64,000 bases of DNA from positions 1,223,694-1,287,693 of the forward strand of contig CM030936.1 in the NCBI GenBank assembly GCA_018136815.1. Direction: 5' to 3'. The stretch is from Isochrysis galbana. Lineage: Eukaryota; Haptophyta; Isochrysidales; Isochrysidaceae. Below are positions 53,606 to 64,000 of this stretch, piece after piece. The notes under the pieces were generated by a model. It was not told where the DNA came from, ran no database searches, and worked only from the letters and a program-made list of their open reading frames with translations. Within the stretch, counting starts at the first letter, position 1. Each line of letters begins with the position of its first letter. The translations under genes were made by a program, and so were the position numbers.

Positions 53606-55027
53606 CCGGCCGCCCGAAATATAAAAATCTTCTTAAAATTCCCGCTACGTGTGCGGCGTGAGGCAGAGTGCTAACGAACCTCCCTACTACCCAACTACCC
53701 AACCTTAACCCCTAACAATCACGAGGCGCGGAGAGAGGGGGTCAAACATCCTAGTAATTAACAATATATATGTATATGGGGGCATAATTTCTCCCTAATT
53801 TGGGTGGTGCACCGGGACTTTTGATGGCCCGCACCTTTTCCCCAGTTCCCTGCTGCTGGGCCTCTCCTTCGGGGTGCTCGCGGGGGGGCTCATGGTAGGG
53901 TGAGACTCCCCGCGGGAGGGGAAGAAACCGGAGGGAAAGGAGACCAAATGAAGGCAAGCCGCCTTCAGGTCGCCAAGAACTAACGACCTGACAGCTCACG
54001 GATCACGGAGTGACACACGCTCATTATAGTTTTGAGGCATTGGATTGACCAACCTCAGTGTGACGTTAGCTAGTGTATTGATGCGATGTGACAATTGATT
54101 TGTGATATGAGTTTGACGTTTCACATTATCTTCGAGAGCGTCTTGCCACTTCGCGAGGGCGTCGACCTCTAACTCTACGTTGATATCAAGCAACTTTCGC
54201 GAAAGTTGGACATGAGGGGCCGCCCGCATAGCGTTTTCATATGTAGCGTTAGGTTACTTTCAATGGGAAATAATAGAATGTTTGACGTGAGGCGAGAAGC
54301 GTCCAATGCCATTGTCACCAAAACACACTGGTAGACCAAGGGCATTGACTTCGGTGCGGAAAGGCCCCCCGCCTACGACCGCGTCAATGCAGCAGAAGAA
54401 GGCAAGAGGCCCTCTCGGGACGATCCCTCATGCCGAGCCAAGGCGACGCCGTTCTCGTCGCGTACGTGGTGCTGCTCGGCCTCTCCTTCGGAGTGCTCGC
54501 GGGGGGGCTCATGGTAGGGTGAGACTCCCCGCGGGAGGGGAAGAAACCGGAGGGAAAGGAGACCAAATGAACGCAGCGCCGCCTTATCACATCGATTCAA
54601 TATTAAATATCAAATCAAAATCTGCGATCTGCATCATTGCACCGCTCTTCCATCCGAGCAGCGTCTTAGCACTTGCAGCTATTTATCGTTGGGGTGATGG
54701 GCAGCAAAGATCCCATATCGCATATGCCTACGCACAAACACATACATCGAAGTTCAAGCAACGAAAGCCCGTCGGCGCCGGCAAGAGGGGAGAGAGCCCT
54801 CGCGTCTCTAACAATAGCCGGATCAGCCCACCGCACAGAACAAGAGCATAGAAAAACTCACACTCACATCTCATCGCGCATGCTGCACAAGCATCGGTCG
54901 AACAGCTATATTGCATCATCTGCAGCGGGCTCCTGATAGCAGTTGAACCGAATCGGCGGCCAAGAGCAGGTGGCATCATGGGGGTAACACGCGTGATCGC
55001 CCGTAGGGCTGAGAGGCTGGAGCATGC
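53606..55027. other. Intergenic stretch with a 115-bp direct repeat
   Basis: Bases 53851-53966 and 54469-54585 are near-identical direct repeats (TGCTCGCGGGGGGGCTCATG, AGACTCCCCGCGGGAGGGGA, AGGGAAAGGAGACCAAATGA). The 500 bp between them include a 77-codon minus-strand frame (53996-54229) of heptad-like character that I cannot assign. No other gene recognised. Confidence 0.5.
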
Positions 55028-56921
55028 TTAGAGCCTGTACACTGCTTTTGGGCTCATCCTGGGCGGTGGGGTAGGGGGTGGCCGGTGACGAGGGCTGATG
55101 ACCACGCCGTCGACCGCCACCGCACTGTCGACCTCTTTCTCCTTGGCATACGGCGGCATCTTGAGCGAGGGGATGACCGGCTGTTGCGGCTTGGGTTGGG
55201 ACGCGGTGGTGGGCCGGATGTTGCGGTTGCACTGAAACAGGTTGTTTGGGTCGTACCGCGCCTTAGTCCGCTGTAGCCTCGCCTCAGAGGTGCCGAGTGC
55301 ACTCGAGGGTGCTTGGTTGTTACCAACCACAAAATTGCCATCGAGAGTGTCCATAGTTTCCATCGCGCCCCCCTCGATGAGGCTCGCCCTCAGATCGCGT
55401 ACCCATGCCACGACCTGCAGGTCGGGGGGAGGTGCCGTGAGCATCTGGAGATCGCGATGATCATTGCGTGATGGGAGGTATGGGGGCACTGGCGGTTGGT
55501 GCGCGCGCACCTGCTTCCGATCGCCGCCACCCGGCTGGAATTGCCCCTGGATGAGCACCCAAAACGCTCCCGGCATCCCGCGCCCTAGGTTACAGGCGGT
55601 GCACCCCTCTTTCATCTCGGCGACGGCGCCACCAAGCGGGAACGTAATCACGGCTGCAACGTCGCGGGCGGGGCAGCGTAGGGTGAGCAGTGAGCAGGCT
55701 AGCGGGTGCGTGTTGGCAAAATGAGGGCAGTCGTGGTGCGCACCTGAGGTTGAGTTGGGGTGGCGGTTGCGCGTGAAGTCGACGAGTGTGTCCAGCAGCT
55801 TGCCTCCGAGCTCGGGCACCACAAGGGTCGCGCTGTGGTAGTGGCCGGGCTTCTGGAAGCCCTCAAGCATCCGTTGCGTGCCCGAGTGGTAGTCTGTCCG
55901 CTGGAGCGATTTGATCGACGCACAAGCGCCAAAGGCGCCCGAAAAGCCGCAGCCCCGCAGTGGCGCAAGACTAGGAAAGTCGCGGATAGTCTGTGAGGCA
56001 AGCTCACCCTGGTCGACCGCTTGTGTATCCGCCTCAACAATCGCTGTCGACACGACCGGCTGGCCGCAAGCAAGCACGCATGCGCCCGAGACAGAGCGAG
56101 CCGAGCGGCCGATCCACTCGGCCCAGTTGCGGATGGTCGAGTGCGCGCTCCCGCTCGAGGGCGCAAGATTCATAACGAGGCCTGAGTATGCATACTTGAT
56201 TGGGTGCGCACGCATCGTCAGCGACGAAACAATACCAAGATTCGAGCCACCGCCCTGCAGCCCCCAGAAGAGCTCACTGTGCTGGTTGTCCTTGGTGGCC
56301 GTCACGGCCGTGCCGTCGGCGAGGACCACCTGCGGTAGCGAGGTGATCGAGCAGGCGGGATGATAGTGAGTCGAGGTGACAGAGGCAGCGGCGCAGGCGG
56401 GAATGGCGCCGCGTCCGCGTGTTCATGCCCACCTCGGCCGACACAAAGTTATCAACGGCGAGACCGTATTGCCTTGAGAGGAAGCCGCACCCGCCTGCAA
56501 GCGAGAGACCAACCACGCCAAGACGCGGGCTGACGCCGGTGACGCACGCAAGACCGTGAGGCTGGCACGCCGCATCGAGTTCGCCGACGGTCGTCCCCGC
56601 CTGCACTCGCACCAGCCGGCGTGTAGCGTCCACGTCGACGCGCTTCATGCAGCTCAGGTCGAGCGCGAGTGCTCCCTCCTCCCTCCATTCCCTCCCGTGC
56701 CGTCCCGCTGCGAGGACAATGCGCTCACCACGGCGCGATGCCTCCTTCACCGCGGCGCAAAGCGCTGCCGTGTTCGTGGGTGTGAGAACACGAGAAGGAG
56801 AGCCAGAAGTGGAGAGGTTGGGTCCCGATTGGAGGAAGCGGCGGATTGAGGCAGGGCTGAGGGGCGCAGGTGCGGTCGCGGTGGAGGAGACTGCCGAGGG
56901 GTCCCGGGGGCTCTGGACCAT
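55028..56921 (-). CDS. Berberine-bridge-type FAD-dependent oxidoreductase
   Basis: Best model: exons 56921-56433, 56329-55744, 55653-55511 and 55414-55028, giving about 534 residues. Introns begin GTGGGC, GTGCGC and GTGCGC. The last two are 90 and 96 bp, have no stop and keep the frame, so they are easily missed; I removed them because flanking family sequence joins better without them. The FAD_binding_4 fold is clear: [72 protein letters not shown] and [20 protein letters not shown]. The C-terminal BBE module has [14 protein letters not shown]. These enzymes oxidise alkaloids, sugars or alcohols, using FAD often held by His and Cys. Here His is in GRHG, while the usual GHSGxC Cys loop is not evident. 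The substrate is unknown. No signal peptide seen. Confidence 0.85.
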
Positions 56922-56996
56922 CGCAGGGAAACGAGGGGATGTGGGTGGAAGCAGCTGCCTTCCCCTCTCACCCTCCCTCTCCGTCTCTCCCGTTCC

Positions 56997-56997
<1 letters not shown>

Positions 56998-57091
<94 letters not shown>

Positions 57092-57098
57092 CCTCCAT
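56998..57098. repeat. (CT)n dinucleotide tract
   Basis: About 85 bp of perfect TC dinucleotides followed by CCCT units, about 75 bp upstream of the FAD oxidoreductase start. On the gene's own strand this is (GA)n, the opposite strand bias to most leaders here. Confidence 0.95.
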
Positions 57099-57137
57099 CT
57101 CTCTCTCTCCCCCTCTCTCTGTCTGGCCAGGTGTCAC

Positions 57138-57739
57138 GCACAGCTAACCTTCACAAATATGTGAATAAACAAGGATGAACACAGAGTTGAGGCTTGGTAG
57201 GGATTGCCCTCCCTGCTTCGTCCCACTCCAATGCCCTGAGCCCCTCTTTATTCAAAGATTCTCTTTCTTTCTTTGTTTCTTGAAGGTTGTCTTCCACGAC
57301 AGCACGGCCTCTCTCTCTCTCCTTCTCTCTGTCAATCTCTCGACGAACTCCCTCCTTAGCGCGACTTCCACAGAGGGATACCGACGTATAATACAAGTAT
57401 CAAAGAAAATCAGTGATTCTGAGCAAATCTGTTTGGAGAGAGTCGTTGTTCTTAGATCCCAAGACCCTTGCAAGGAAGCTGCCGAGACACAAGTAAACAG
57501 CTCCATTTTATCAAAGAAATCCAGGCAAGGACCTTTGGAACCCCTGTGCAGTGACGAGTGAAGTAGCAACTCCAGAGATATCCCTACTGCCTCTCTCTCT
57601 CCCTTCCTTGTTCTCCCAATGCGCACCCGGTGCCGCTCCTCATCTCATTTTCCCCTTGAACATTCCCTCGTTTATTCAAGTACCGAGGGAGGGATTCGCA
57701 GGATGCGACGAGGATGGTCTCTTCTCTCTCTCCCCCTCT

Positions 57740-57781
<42 letters not shown>

Positions 57782-58504
57782 TCTCTCCCCCCCCCTCCCC
57801 CCCCCCCCCCCCCCCCTTTTCGTCCCGACTTCTCAACGGCGTCCGGGCACTTGGAAATGCGGCGGAAATTTGTCTATTTATAGATAGAATAATATCCTCT
57901 AGAACCATACATAAAGTAACTCCTTGCTGCCGGAGATAACCGGAACAGGTGAAATAAAGCGATTATCGCCTCGGTTTCTTCTGATGTCTGATGGCCAAAT
58001 TACCCACATCATGCTGATCTAGGCCGGTTTCACGAAAATCTGTGAAAATGAAAATGGAAAATGGGGGAAGCACGTAGCATGGAGGGGCGACGGGTCAAAG
58101 AGAGTGCTACAATACCCGTCGCCGGGGAGCCGGGGAGGCCGCCAGCGGGTAGAGTACGGCGCTCCCCCCCCCCCCCCCCCCTTAACGCCCCCCCCCCCCC
58201 CCCCCGCGCGCAGGACGCACATGCGACTTTCAATGCTTACTACTTGTCTTTCAATAAGCGCCCCCCCCCACCTCCCTTCCCCCTTCACGCTCCCCCACCA
58301 TCCCCCAAACCTGGTTCGCTCCTCCTCATCCTGGTTCGCTCCTCTTATCCCTGGGTTGCTCCACAAAACCGTGTTCCCTCCTTTTGGGCTCGCAGAAACC
58401 TGGATCCCTAAACTCTCCCAATCTTATATAAACTTGATTGTTTATTTTTTATGTTGTTACGTCTAAAGATGGAATAATGTACGCTGTCGTTCTGTCACCA
58501 GAGG
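57138..58504. other. Intergenic stretch with CT and poly-C tracts
   Basis: CT-rich 57720-57785, then C runs at 57788-57818, 58166-58206 and 58261-58270. Three GGTTCGCTCC(T) type units occur at about 58313-58345. No coding sequence recognised. Confidence 0.45.
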
Positions 58505-58512
58505 GACGCGAC

Positions 58513-58705
58513 CCTATATGTGAAACACAGGAACTTTTTTTTTTCGGAGGCCCAAAACATATGTTTTTCGCTGTTTTATTTCGGGCGGCCCCCCTACCCC
58601 GCACCTTTGTTCTTACACTGTGTTTTTCTCTGGTTTTTTTCGACGGCAAAAAACATACTGTTTTTGTTGTTTTATTTCTAAGTTTGACTGTGTTTCACAT
58701 GTAGG
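58513..58705. mobile_element. 193-bp TIR element (MITE) with 8-bp target duplication
   Basis: Left end CCTATATGTGAAACACAG and right end (reverse complement) CCTACATGTGAAACACAG match at 17 of 18 positions. The 8-bp duplication GACGCGAC lies at 58505-58512 and 58706-58713. Interior repeats resemble (C/T)TGTTTTATTTC and CATATGTTTTT. No coding sequence. A partial relative lies at 53511. Confidence 0.93.
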
Positions 58706-58713
58706 GACGCGAC

Positions 58714-59087
58714 CCCTCAAGATCGCTCCCTCACTACCTTGGAGCATGTGCGGGGACAACCATAGACCAGTCTGATGTCAAGATGTTCCCGAACGAATGT
58801 CGTTCTCGATTGGTGGGCAACTCGCAACTCATCAACTCATCAATCATAGCTGCTTTCCAGCATGAGAGGGCAAGGTGGCGGGAGGGCAAGAGAGTGGGGT
58901 GGGGGGGGCGGGAGGGGGGGGGGGGGGCGAGGGCGGAGGATCCGAGGGCAGAGGGCGAGGGCCGAGGGCGAAAGGAAGGAAGGCGGGAGGGGGAGAGTTC
59001 AACAAACATGGCTTCTCCGAGGTTTCTTCACCCCGACGTTTGAAGTCAAACGCGGAGTGAAACCTTGGAGAAATCGGAGAGAACCCC

Positions 59088-59118
<31 letters not shown>

Positions 59119-59593
59119 GAAAGGTTAAGGTTGAGTGGAGTTGGCGTTCGACTTAAAAAAAAAGCGTTTTTGTTTTTTTCACCACCGACGTGGAGAGAGG
59201 GACGCGTCGAGAGGGGGGAGTGGGTGGGTGTATCCTGAGTGAGGAGGATCTCTTCCTTTCCCCTCCCCCCCCCCCTGTTTCTCTTCTGTGGGAACCGCCC
59301 CCTCCCCGCGGGGACGCGTCGAGAGGATGATGATGGGGGGACGGGGAGAGAGAGAGAGAGGAGTCCTTCACACTTCCCTCATTCCTCCATAGGAGTCTCC
59401 TCTTTTCTTCTTTCCTGATCTCTTCTTTTTTCTTCTTGCGGCCGGGATGCGGCCGGGACGCGCGCGACCGGGTACTCCCTTTGCAGAGTGGTGCGAGATA
59501 ATGTATAAGAAGAGACGTGAGCAAGAATGTCTTTCGAAAAGTTGCTCGACGCTCTTTTTCGCCTCTCTCTCTCCCTCTCCTTATCTCTTTTGT

Positions 59594-59663
<70 letters not shown>

Positions 59664-59979
59664 CCTCCTCTGCCGCCGCGTTTCTGCCTTCTTCTTCGCG
59701 AGTTCCGCCTTCCGTCCAATTCATCATCATCATCTCCTCCCCCATCGCTCTCTCTCTCTCTCTCTCTCTTCTCTCCCTCTCCCTCTCTCTCTCTTCTACC
59801 TCCACTTCCCCTTCTTCCCCTCCTTCCCCCCCGCCACTCTCTCTCCCCCCCCCCCCTCTCTTCTCCGCCGACGCTCGCGCGCCCCGCTCTCTCAACACTC
59901 CGCAAGGGCACATTCATTCATCACCCCGTCACTTTCTTCACCTCTCCAGCTCTACCCGCCGCCAGCCCTTCTCCGCAAA
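58714..59979. other. Upstream region of the serine protease gene
   Basis: G runs (58900-58930), a long C run (59090-59118), and CT-rich sequence from 59540 to 59870 with a perfect (CT)n block at 59597-59660. CGACGTTTGAAGTCAAACGC near 59033 holds an inverted GTTTGA/TCAAAC. No other gene recognised; open frames through the CT tracts encode Ser/Leu/Pro repeats. Confidence 0.5.
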
Positions 59980-61464
59980 ATGCCCCGCCTCCCCCTCCTC
60001 CCCCTCCCCCTCCTCCTCCCGCTCCTCCGCCCGTCCCCCGCCCTCTGCCAGTCAACCACCAGCCCGCTCTCATTCGCTGAGACTCAGAAGGACGCGCTAG
60101 CCGAAGACCTCTGCACCGATGAGCTCAAGTGCCCTGGCGGCCGCTATGTCTCTTTCAATTTGACCACGGCAGAGCAGGACCCTGGGGCGCTCAGGAGGAG
60201 AGAGGCCACTGAGAGGAAGTTATTGTCGGACAAGGTGCCCGCGAAGTTGCATGAGCCCGTCAAGGACGACTTCGACGAGCTTCAGACCTGGCTTCAGACC
60301 ATCGACCTCAAACAGGTGGATCTGGGATATTCCGCCACTGCAAAGGACGCGATGGATTCGGCGCTACGGAGCGATCCTCTCTCTCTCTTCGAGGTGGAAG
60401 CGCCGAAAGACCTGAGCGGGCTGCCAAAGGAGGTGGACATGTATCTGCGCTACGCGCCCGGCCACAAGGATGAGGTGAGGGACGTGTACGACGCCTCGTC
60501 GCCCTACCTGCAGCAGGCGCAACGCCGTCGGCTCGTAGCTGACATCTTTGGGGAGGGCGTGCAGACCGACCTGTCGGCCATCAAGTCCTTCTTCTCGCGC
60601 AACCGCCGCCGGGCATCTATCTTCCCAAACGGCCAGCCATACGGCGCCAACGACGACCGCACAGAAGTGCTCTACCCTAACAATCTTTACTTTGGCTGGT
60701 CCACGCTCGTTAGCACCGGCAACCGCGCGAGCCGTTGGTGCAGCGGCACAATGATCTCCCCCAGGGTCATCCTCACGGCCGCACACTGCGTGGCCACCAT
60801 TGGGACGATGGGCAATCCAGGTGGCGTTAACTGGTTGAGCCAACCGCAGATCTGCCTGCGCGACATCCAGCGCCAGACCCCGACCGCAGCGTCCCCGACA
60901 TACGCGGGCTGCACAGACAACGACGGCATCCTTGCCACCTGGACAAGGATGACTACCTTCGTCAAGTGGGCTCGCGACGCCGACCGCGACTGGGATATTG
61001 GATGGATCGAACTCGACTCGCCGGTTGGCCTCATTTCTGGCTGGAAGGGGATCCGTACGCGCAGCGCGGGATTCCCCGCCGGCACCACCATCAACGTTGC
61101 AGGCTATGGCGGCGACTGCCCTTCTGGAGGTGACTGCAACGACAACCTGAAGACGATGTCCTGCAAGATTGAGGAGGACTTTGAATGCATTGCCGCCTCA
61201 AGCCGGCCTAATCGGTACTACTATGAGTGTGACACCATCGGCGGAATGAGCGGCTCCGGCGCCTACCTCTACTTCCCGGACCGTGAGGCGCCCGACAATC
61301 GCTTTGTCATTGGCGTGCACGCCTATGGCATCGGAGACTGCACCTCCCATAACAGGGCAATCGTGATCCGGCCGAGCATTCTCCAGGCCATCTGCGCCAA
61401 TACCCCAGACGTCATTTGCGGAGACTTCAGCACTCCTGGCGCCCCTGGGTCCAGTTGCCGGTGA
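59980..61464 (+). CDS. Secreted trypsin-like (S1/V8-type) serine protease with long propeptide
   Basis: An intronless 494-residue protein. The ATG at 59980 is chosen because it opens a signal peptide (MPRLPLLPLPLLLPLLRPSP); the frame extends upstream only through CT repeats. About 210 residues of charged propeptide follow (KLHEPVKDDFDELQTWLQTI, YLRYAPGHKDEVRDVYDASS) and end near a basic RNRRR site where processing could occur. The protease domain has all three catalytic residues: His in SGTMISPRVILTAAHCV, Asp in RDADRDWDIGWIELDSP and Ser in ECDTIGGMSGSGAYLYFP. Cysteines bracket inserts as in extracellular enzymes. The GxSGS Ser loop and the lack of a classic chymotrypsin C-terminus suggest the glutamyl-endopeptidase/V8-like branch; specificity cannot be inferred safely. 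Confidence 0.88.
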   Translation: MPRLPLLPLPLLLPLLRPSPALCQSTTSPLSFAETQKDALAEDLCTDELKCPGGRYVSFNLTTAEQDPGALRRREATERKLLSDKVPAKLHEPVKDDFDELQTWLQTIDLKQVDLGYSATAKDAMDSALRSDPLSLFEVEAPKDLSGLPKEVDMYLRYAPGHKDEVRDVYDASSPYLQQAQRRRLVADIFGEGVQTDLSAIKSFFSRNRRRASIFPNGQPYGANDDRTEVLYPNNLYFGWSTLVSTGNRASRWCSGTMISPRVILTAAHCVATIGTMGNPGGVNWLSQPQICLRDIQRQTPTAASPTYAGCTDNDGILATWTRMTTFVKWARDADRDWDIGWIELDSPVGLISGWKGIRTRSAGFPAGTTINVAGYGGDCPSGGDCNDNLKTMSCKIEEDFECIAASSRPNRYYYECDTIGGMSGSGAYLYFPDREAPDNRFVIGVHAYGIGDCTSHNRAIVIRPSILQAICANTPDVICGDFSTPGAPGSSCR

Positions 61465-62043
61465 GTGTGCAAGAGCGCCTTGAGGTGGGACATGCAAGCG
61501 AACATGAGGCGTGTGAGAGCAGATGGGAGGAGGTCCTCCCGAATGCTACCGCAACGACGCTTGCTCTTCACAGACAGCCTTTAAAGGGGCTGCGGAAGAC
61601 AGCATGGTTCACTTCAAATGCATATCGCCGCCAGCTGGCAAGTGGCATCATATCTTCAAGCATTCAATCGGCACTGTTGACTTCTTGGTGGATGGTGCCT
61701 TGCGCTAAAGCTCGATTGCTATACATAAGTGAGGATTCTAGAATGAGCTAAGAGCTGAAGGCAAGCCGACATGCTGCAGCGATTGCAGCTTCTTCGGTGT
61801 TGCTTCCCGCGCTTCACGTCACGTGGCTAAAAATGATACAGGTGGCGACAGTGCGAGTCGGTAGAGATGCCGCAGAGCAGCACACGCCGTTCCCATGTTG
61901 TGGTCGATCTTGGAGTGGCAGTAATAGCCGGTGAATACTCTGCCATATGCGTAGCCGCCCAAGTGGCGAGATCCCCTTAAGAGGATGGCGAGGGCGCCGT
62001 GTCGTGCACCACGTGCTCTCAGGCGGATCACTAATGATTAGGC
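61465..62043. other. Downstream region of the protease gene
   Basis: No gene or repeat recognised; probably 3' untranslated and intergenic sequence. Confidence 0.4.
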
Positions 62044-62058
62044 TAATGCACTGTGAGA

Positions 62059-62145
62059 ACCGGGACTGAAACTTCGTGTCCAATTATAGCTAGTAGCTAG
62101 TGGGGTTCGGCAAGGATGTAACATTGCTTATTATTAACAATATTA
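62059..62145 (+). mobile_element. 5'-truncated retroposon end, 15-bp target duplication
   Basis: An 87-bp insertion between TAATGCACTGTGAGA copies at 62044-62058 and 62146-62160. It matches the 3' end of the retroposon at 48584-49470 (read on its strand): GGGACTGAAA, CGTGTCCAATTA, AGCTAGTGGGGTT, AAGGAT-TAACATT, then an AT-rich tail. Severe 5' truncation with an intact 3' end is the usual LINE-type outcome. Confidence 0.88.
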
Positions 62146-62160
62146 TAATGCACTGTGAGA

Positions 62161-63455
62161 GGACCTGATGGGCGCGGGAGGCCAGGCCACTAGTAGACGT
62201 TGGGGGCGGCGGGCTTGTGCCCACATTCGGTTCCACCTCACCGTTCATTTTCTCTTTTCTCGTGAATAGTGAATAGTCTCCGTCGCCGGCAATCGCCGAC
62301 AATCGCTATTCCCTTTACTCTCCGCGAGTTGCCTCTTGCGCAGCGCAGGTAGCCTGTGGCATGACATCGAATGTGAAGACAAGCTGCCCTACTTTAGCAA
62401 AAATAAGACCTGAAGATTAAGGAGTAAGGCAAGTGTGGCTTGAGGACCGCTTTCCTCTGCTGACGGGCCTCAGCCCGTCAGCACCTCCGAAGTCGTCTCC
62501 CTCGCCGCGCCTGCCGCTGGCCTCGCTCCTGCCTCATTGCCCTCAGGCCTTATGGGCCATTCCAATTCGTCACAGGTCTGATATCAGGTGTTAGGTTGTC
62601 AAAACCTGACGACCTGATCCCTGACGTCCCATCACTGGTCACTAGTGTATCTGGTCTAGAGGATCTGATATCATTCATGATATTAGGACCTGATATCAGC
62701 CTGACGGCCCATCCGGGGTGCGCGAGGCGGCACTGCTTCAATAAGCGGGTAGTAGGTAGTAGGTCGATCGGTTGACGAGCGCGATCGTTTTGGTAGTTTC
62801 TTCTGTGTGCGCTCTCGATGCGTTAGCGCTAAGCTAGCATTAATTATGTTGCCTAACTAACTAATTAACTGACTGTTGTTTGCATGCCTGAACTCTATTT
62901 CTATACTCTATTGATCATACTAGCATACTATGGCACGCGCGCGCGTAACGCGTAACGCCTCGCTCGTTGTCGTTGCCGGTTGCCGGTTGCCGGTTGCCGG
63001 TTGCCGGTTGCCGGTTGCCGGTGGCGGCCGGATGGCCGGTGGCCGGTGGCCGGTGGCCGGTGGCCGGTGGCCGACCCGGTGGGGCTCGCTCAAACCTCGA
63101 AAAACAAAAATTTCGCGAAAATTAGGGCAAGCCTGTCCGAAAATCAGTGCAAAAACACCGAAATTTTCGAAAGAAATTTGGGCAGGTCAGATGCGAAAAC
63201 CTGGCCGGGGCCAAACTCCAAACTGCCGACTGCCCGACTCGCACTCGCACACGAAGGACCATGAACAGGCACGCGTCACGAAGCGGCAGGTTCTAGTGGG
63301 CTACTTCTTCTATTACTACTACTCTAGAGTCTAGAGTAGAGTACTACTTCTGCCACCCCACCCGGAAGGCAGGGAGAGAGAATGAGAGAAGACAAAAAGA
63401 GAGTGTACTGCTACAACTTGTTGTATTACTACTCTAGTACTACTTCTGGAATTTC
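62161..63455. other. Intergenic stretch with hairpin and minisatellite
   Basis: A perfect hairpin, CTGACGGGC then GCCCGTCAG, is at 62460-62481, the same arms as at 14580. Bases 62570-62710 hold several CTGATATCAG/CCTGAC palindromes, possibly a decayed TIR element. Bases 62976-63068 are a 7-bp minisatellite: (GTTGCCG)n switching to (GTGGCCG)n. Bases 63100-63190 are AT-rich with CGAAAATT/AATTTTCG motifs. No gene recognised. Confidence 0.55.
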
Positions 63456-63463
63456 TATAAATA
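63456..63463 (+). promoter_or_regulatory. TATA-box-like element upstream of the ankyrin-repeat gene
   Basis: TATAAATA lies 86 bp before the ATG at 63542, followed by a CT-rich leader (CTTCCCTCTCTCCGCTG). Position and context fit a core promoter. Confidence 0.5.
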
Positions 63464-63541
63464 GAGTGCTACAGCTTCCCTCTCTCCGCTGTCCGCTCCT
63501 TCTCGCAGGCGCCCACCCTTCTCCGCGAGGAGAGGGACACT

Positions 63542-64000
63542 ATGGCCAAGGCTGGCGACCAGTATGACTTCCGCACAGCCAACCTGTGGTCCGTCTGCCA
63601 GAGGGACGACGTGTGCCGCGCGAGGAGGCTGCTTGAAGAGGGGCTCGACCTCGAGATGCGCAACAAGGTTGGCTGGACTCCTCTCCACGCTGCAGCAAAC
63701 GGTGGCGCAGAGAGAGTGCTTCGGCTGCTTTTGGTGGAGAATGCTGCTCTCGAGGCTCGCTGCCGTGCAGGGCGGACGGCGCTAGCGGAGGCGGCACGGT
63801 GTGGCCATTTGAACGCCGTCAAGATTCTTGCAAGGGCAGGAGCCTCGCTCGACGCCGCAGACAATCAGGGGCAGACAGTGTTGCAGAGCGCAAAGGGCAC
63901 CGCACTGCGCACGTGGCTCGAGGAGCGGCTCCGCCCCGACAGGCCGACCGGTGCGCAAGGCGGCTCTGCCACGAGCGGCCGACACCCGGCGAGTGGCAGC
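63542..64000 (+). CDS. Ankyrin-repeat protein, 5' part
   Basis: The frame opens at the ATG at 63542 and is still open at the window end after 153 codons, so the 3' part is missing. Residues 10-45 form a first, less typical repeat (LWSVCQRDDVCRARRLLEEG). A canonical repeat follows, VGWTPLHAAANGGAERVLRL with LLVENAALEARC, and then AGRTALAEAARCGHLNAVKI with LARAGASLDAADNQGQTVL. Ankyrin repeats mediate protein contacts and do not define a function. After residue 130 the sequence turns Arg/Pro/Gly/Ser-rich, which may be a linker to a domain outside the window. A TATA-like box lies 86 bp upstream. Confidence 0.85.
   Translation, partial: MAKAGDQYDFRTANLWSVCQRDDVCRARRLLEEGLDLEMRNKVGWTPLHAAANGGAERVLRLLLVENAALEARCRAGRTALAEAARCGHLNAVKILARAGASLDAADNQGQTVLQSAKGTALRTWLEERLRPDRPTGAQGGSATSGRHPASGS

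Noticed and set aside
53851-54585. LTR retrotransposon with 115-bp terminal repeats
   Set aside because: No TG...CA ends, no primer-binding site, no gag/pol frame and no flanking short duplication.
55028-56329. One uninterrupted exon for the FAD oxidoreductase
   Set aside because: The frame is open, but two segments start GTGCGC, end CAG and break family-like sequence; removing them joins STS to AVITFPLGG and GGDRKQ to VVAWVRD.

Overview
The window looks like nuclear DNA from a unicellular alga with a secondary plastid. A haptophyte (Prymnesium/Chrysochromulina/Emiliania-like) is my best guess, made from gene content and style rather than a database match. Coding regions are GC-rich and most genes have short GT-AG introns, with GTGCG the commonest donor start. 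Several proteins begin with an N-terminal signal peptide followed by a transit-like stretch (zeaxanthin epoxidase, an ABC1 kinase, a SOUL-like protein), as in plastids reached through the ER. A ciliary protein (CFAP221) implies a flagellate. CT-rich tracts on the coding strand precede many start codons, and simple repeats are everywhere.

Genes, left to right: 3' part of an OSCA/TMEM63-type cation channel (1-1992, +); EMC7 (7221-8668, +); a citrate-carrier-like mitochondrial carrier (10018-10920, +); an unrecognised 309-aa protein (12869-13798, -); a SOUL-like probable plastid protein (18406-19719, -); a ZFYVE19/ANCHR-like protein (20647-21959, +) with a broken partial copy just upstream; a secreted glycerophosphodiester phosphodiesterase (24624-26224, -); a gene broken by a stop codon and a retroposon (28627-30365, -); CFAP221 with an extra EF-hand pair (32538-35894, -); a plastid ABC1/UbiB-type kinase (38953-41167, +); zeaxanthin epoxidase (42723-45130, +); a GT31 glycosyltransferase (50240-51680, -); a berberine-bridge-type FAD oxidoreductase (55028-56921, -); a secreted trypsin-like serine protease (59980-61464, +); and the 5' part of an ankyrin-repeat protein (63542-end, +). 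They do not form one pathway. Zeaxanthin epoxidase, the ABC1 kinase and the SOUL-like protein would all act in the plastid; EMC7, the phosphodiesterase, the GT31 enzyme and the protease belong to the secretory route.

Between genes the window is a dense record of transposition. Four terminal-inverted-repeat elements have exact 8-bp target duplications: an autonomous-type hAT transposon of 3.2 kb, whose transposase region is preceded by a chromodomain, and three short non-autonomous elements. The 3.2-kb hAT sits inside an older retroposon whose uninterrupted copies elsewhere in the window confirm the insertion point. Seven retroposon insertions are bracketed by 15-19 bp direct repeats typical of target-primed reverse transcription. 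One is a LINE derivative that lacks its reverse transcriptase; others are short modular elements sharing 5' or 3' ends. One retroposon landed inside the coding sequence of the broken gene at 28.6-30.4 kb, and one lies 47 bp upstream of the GT31 start codon.

All intron-exon models were made by eye from reading frame, GT/AG sites and family conservation. Coordinates of splice sites could be off by a base or two. No RNA gene or CRISPR array was seen.
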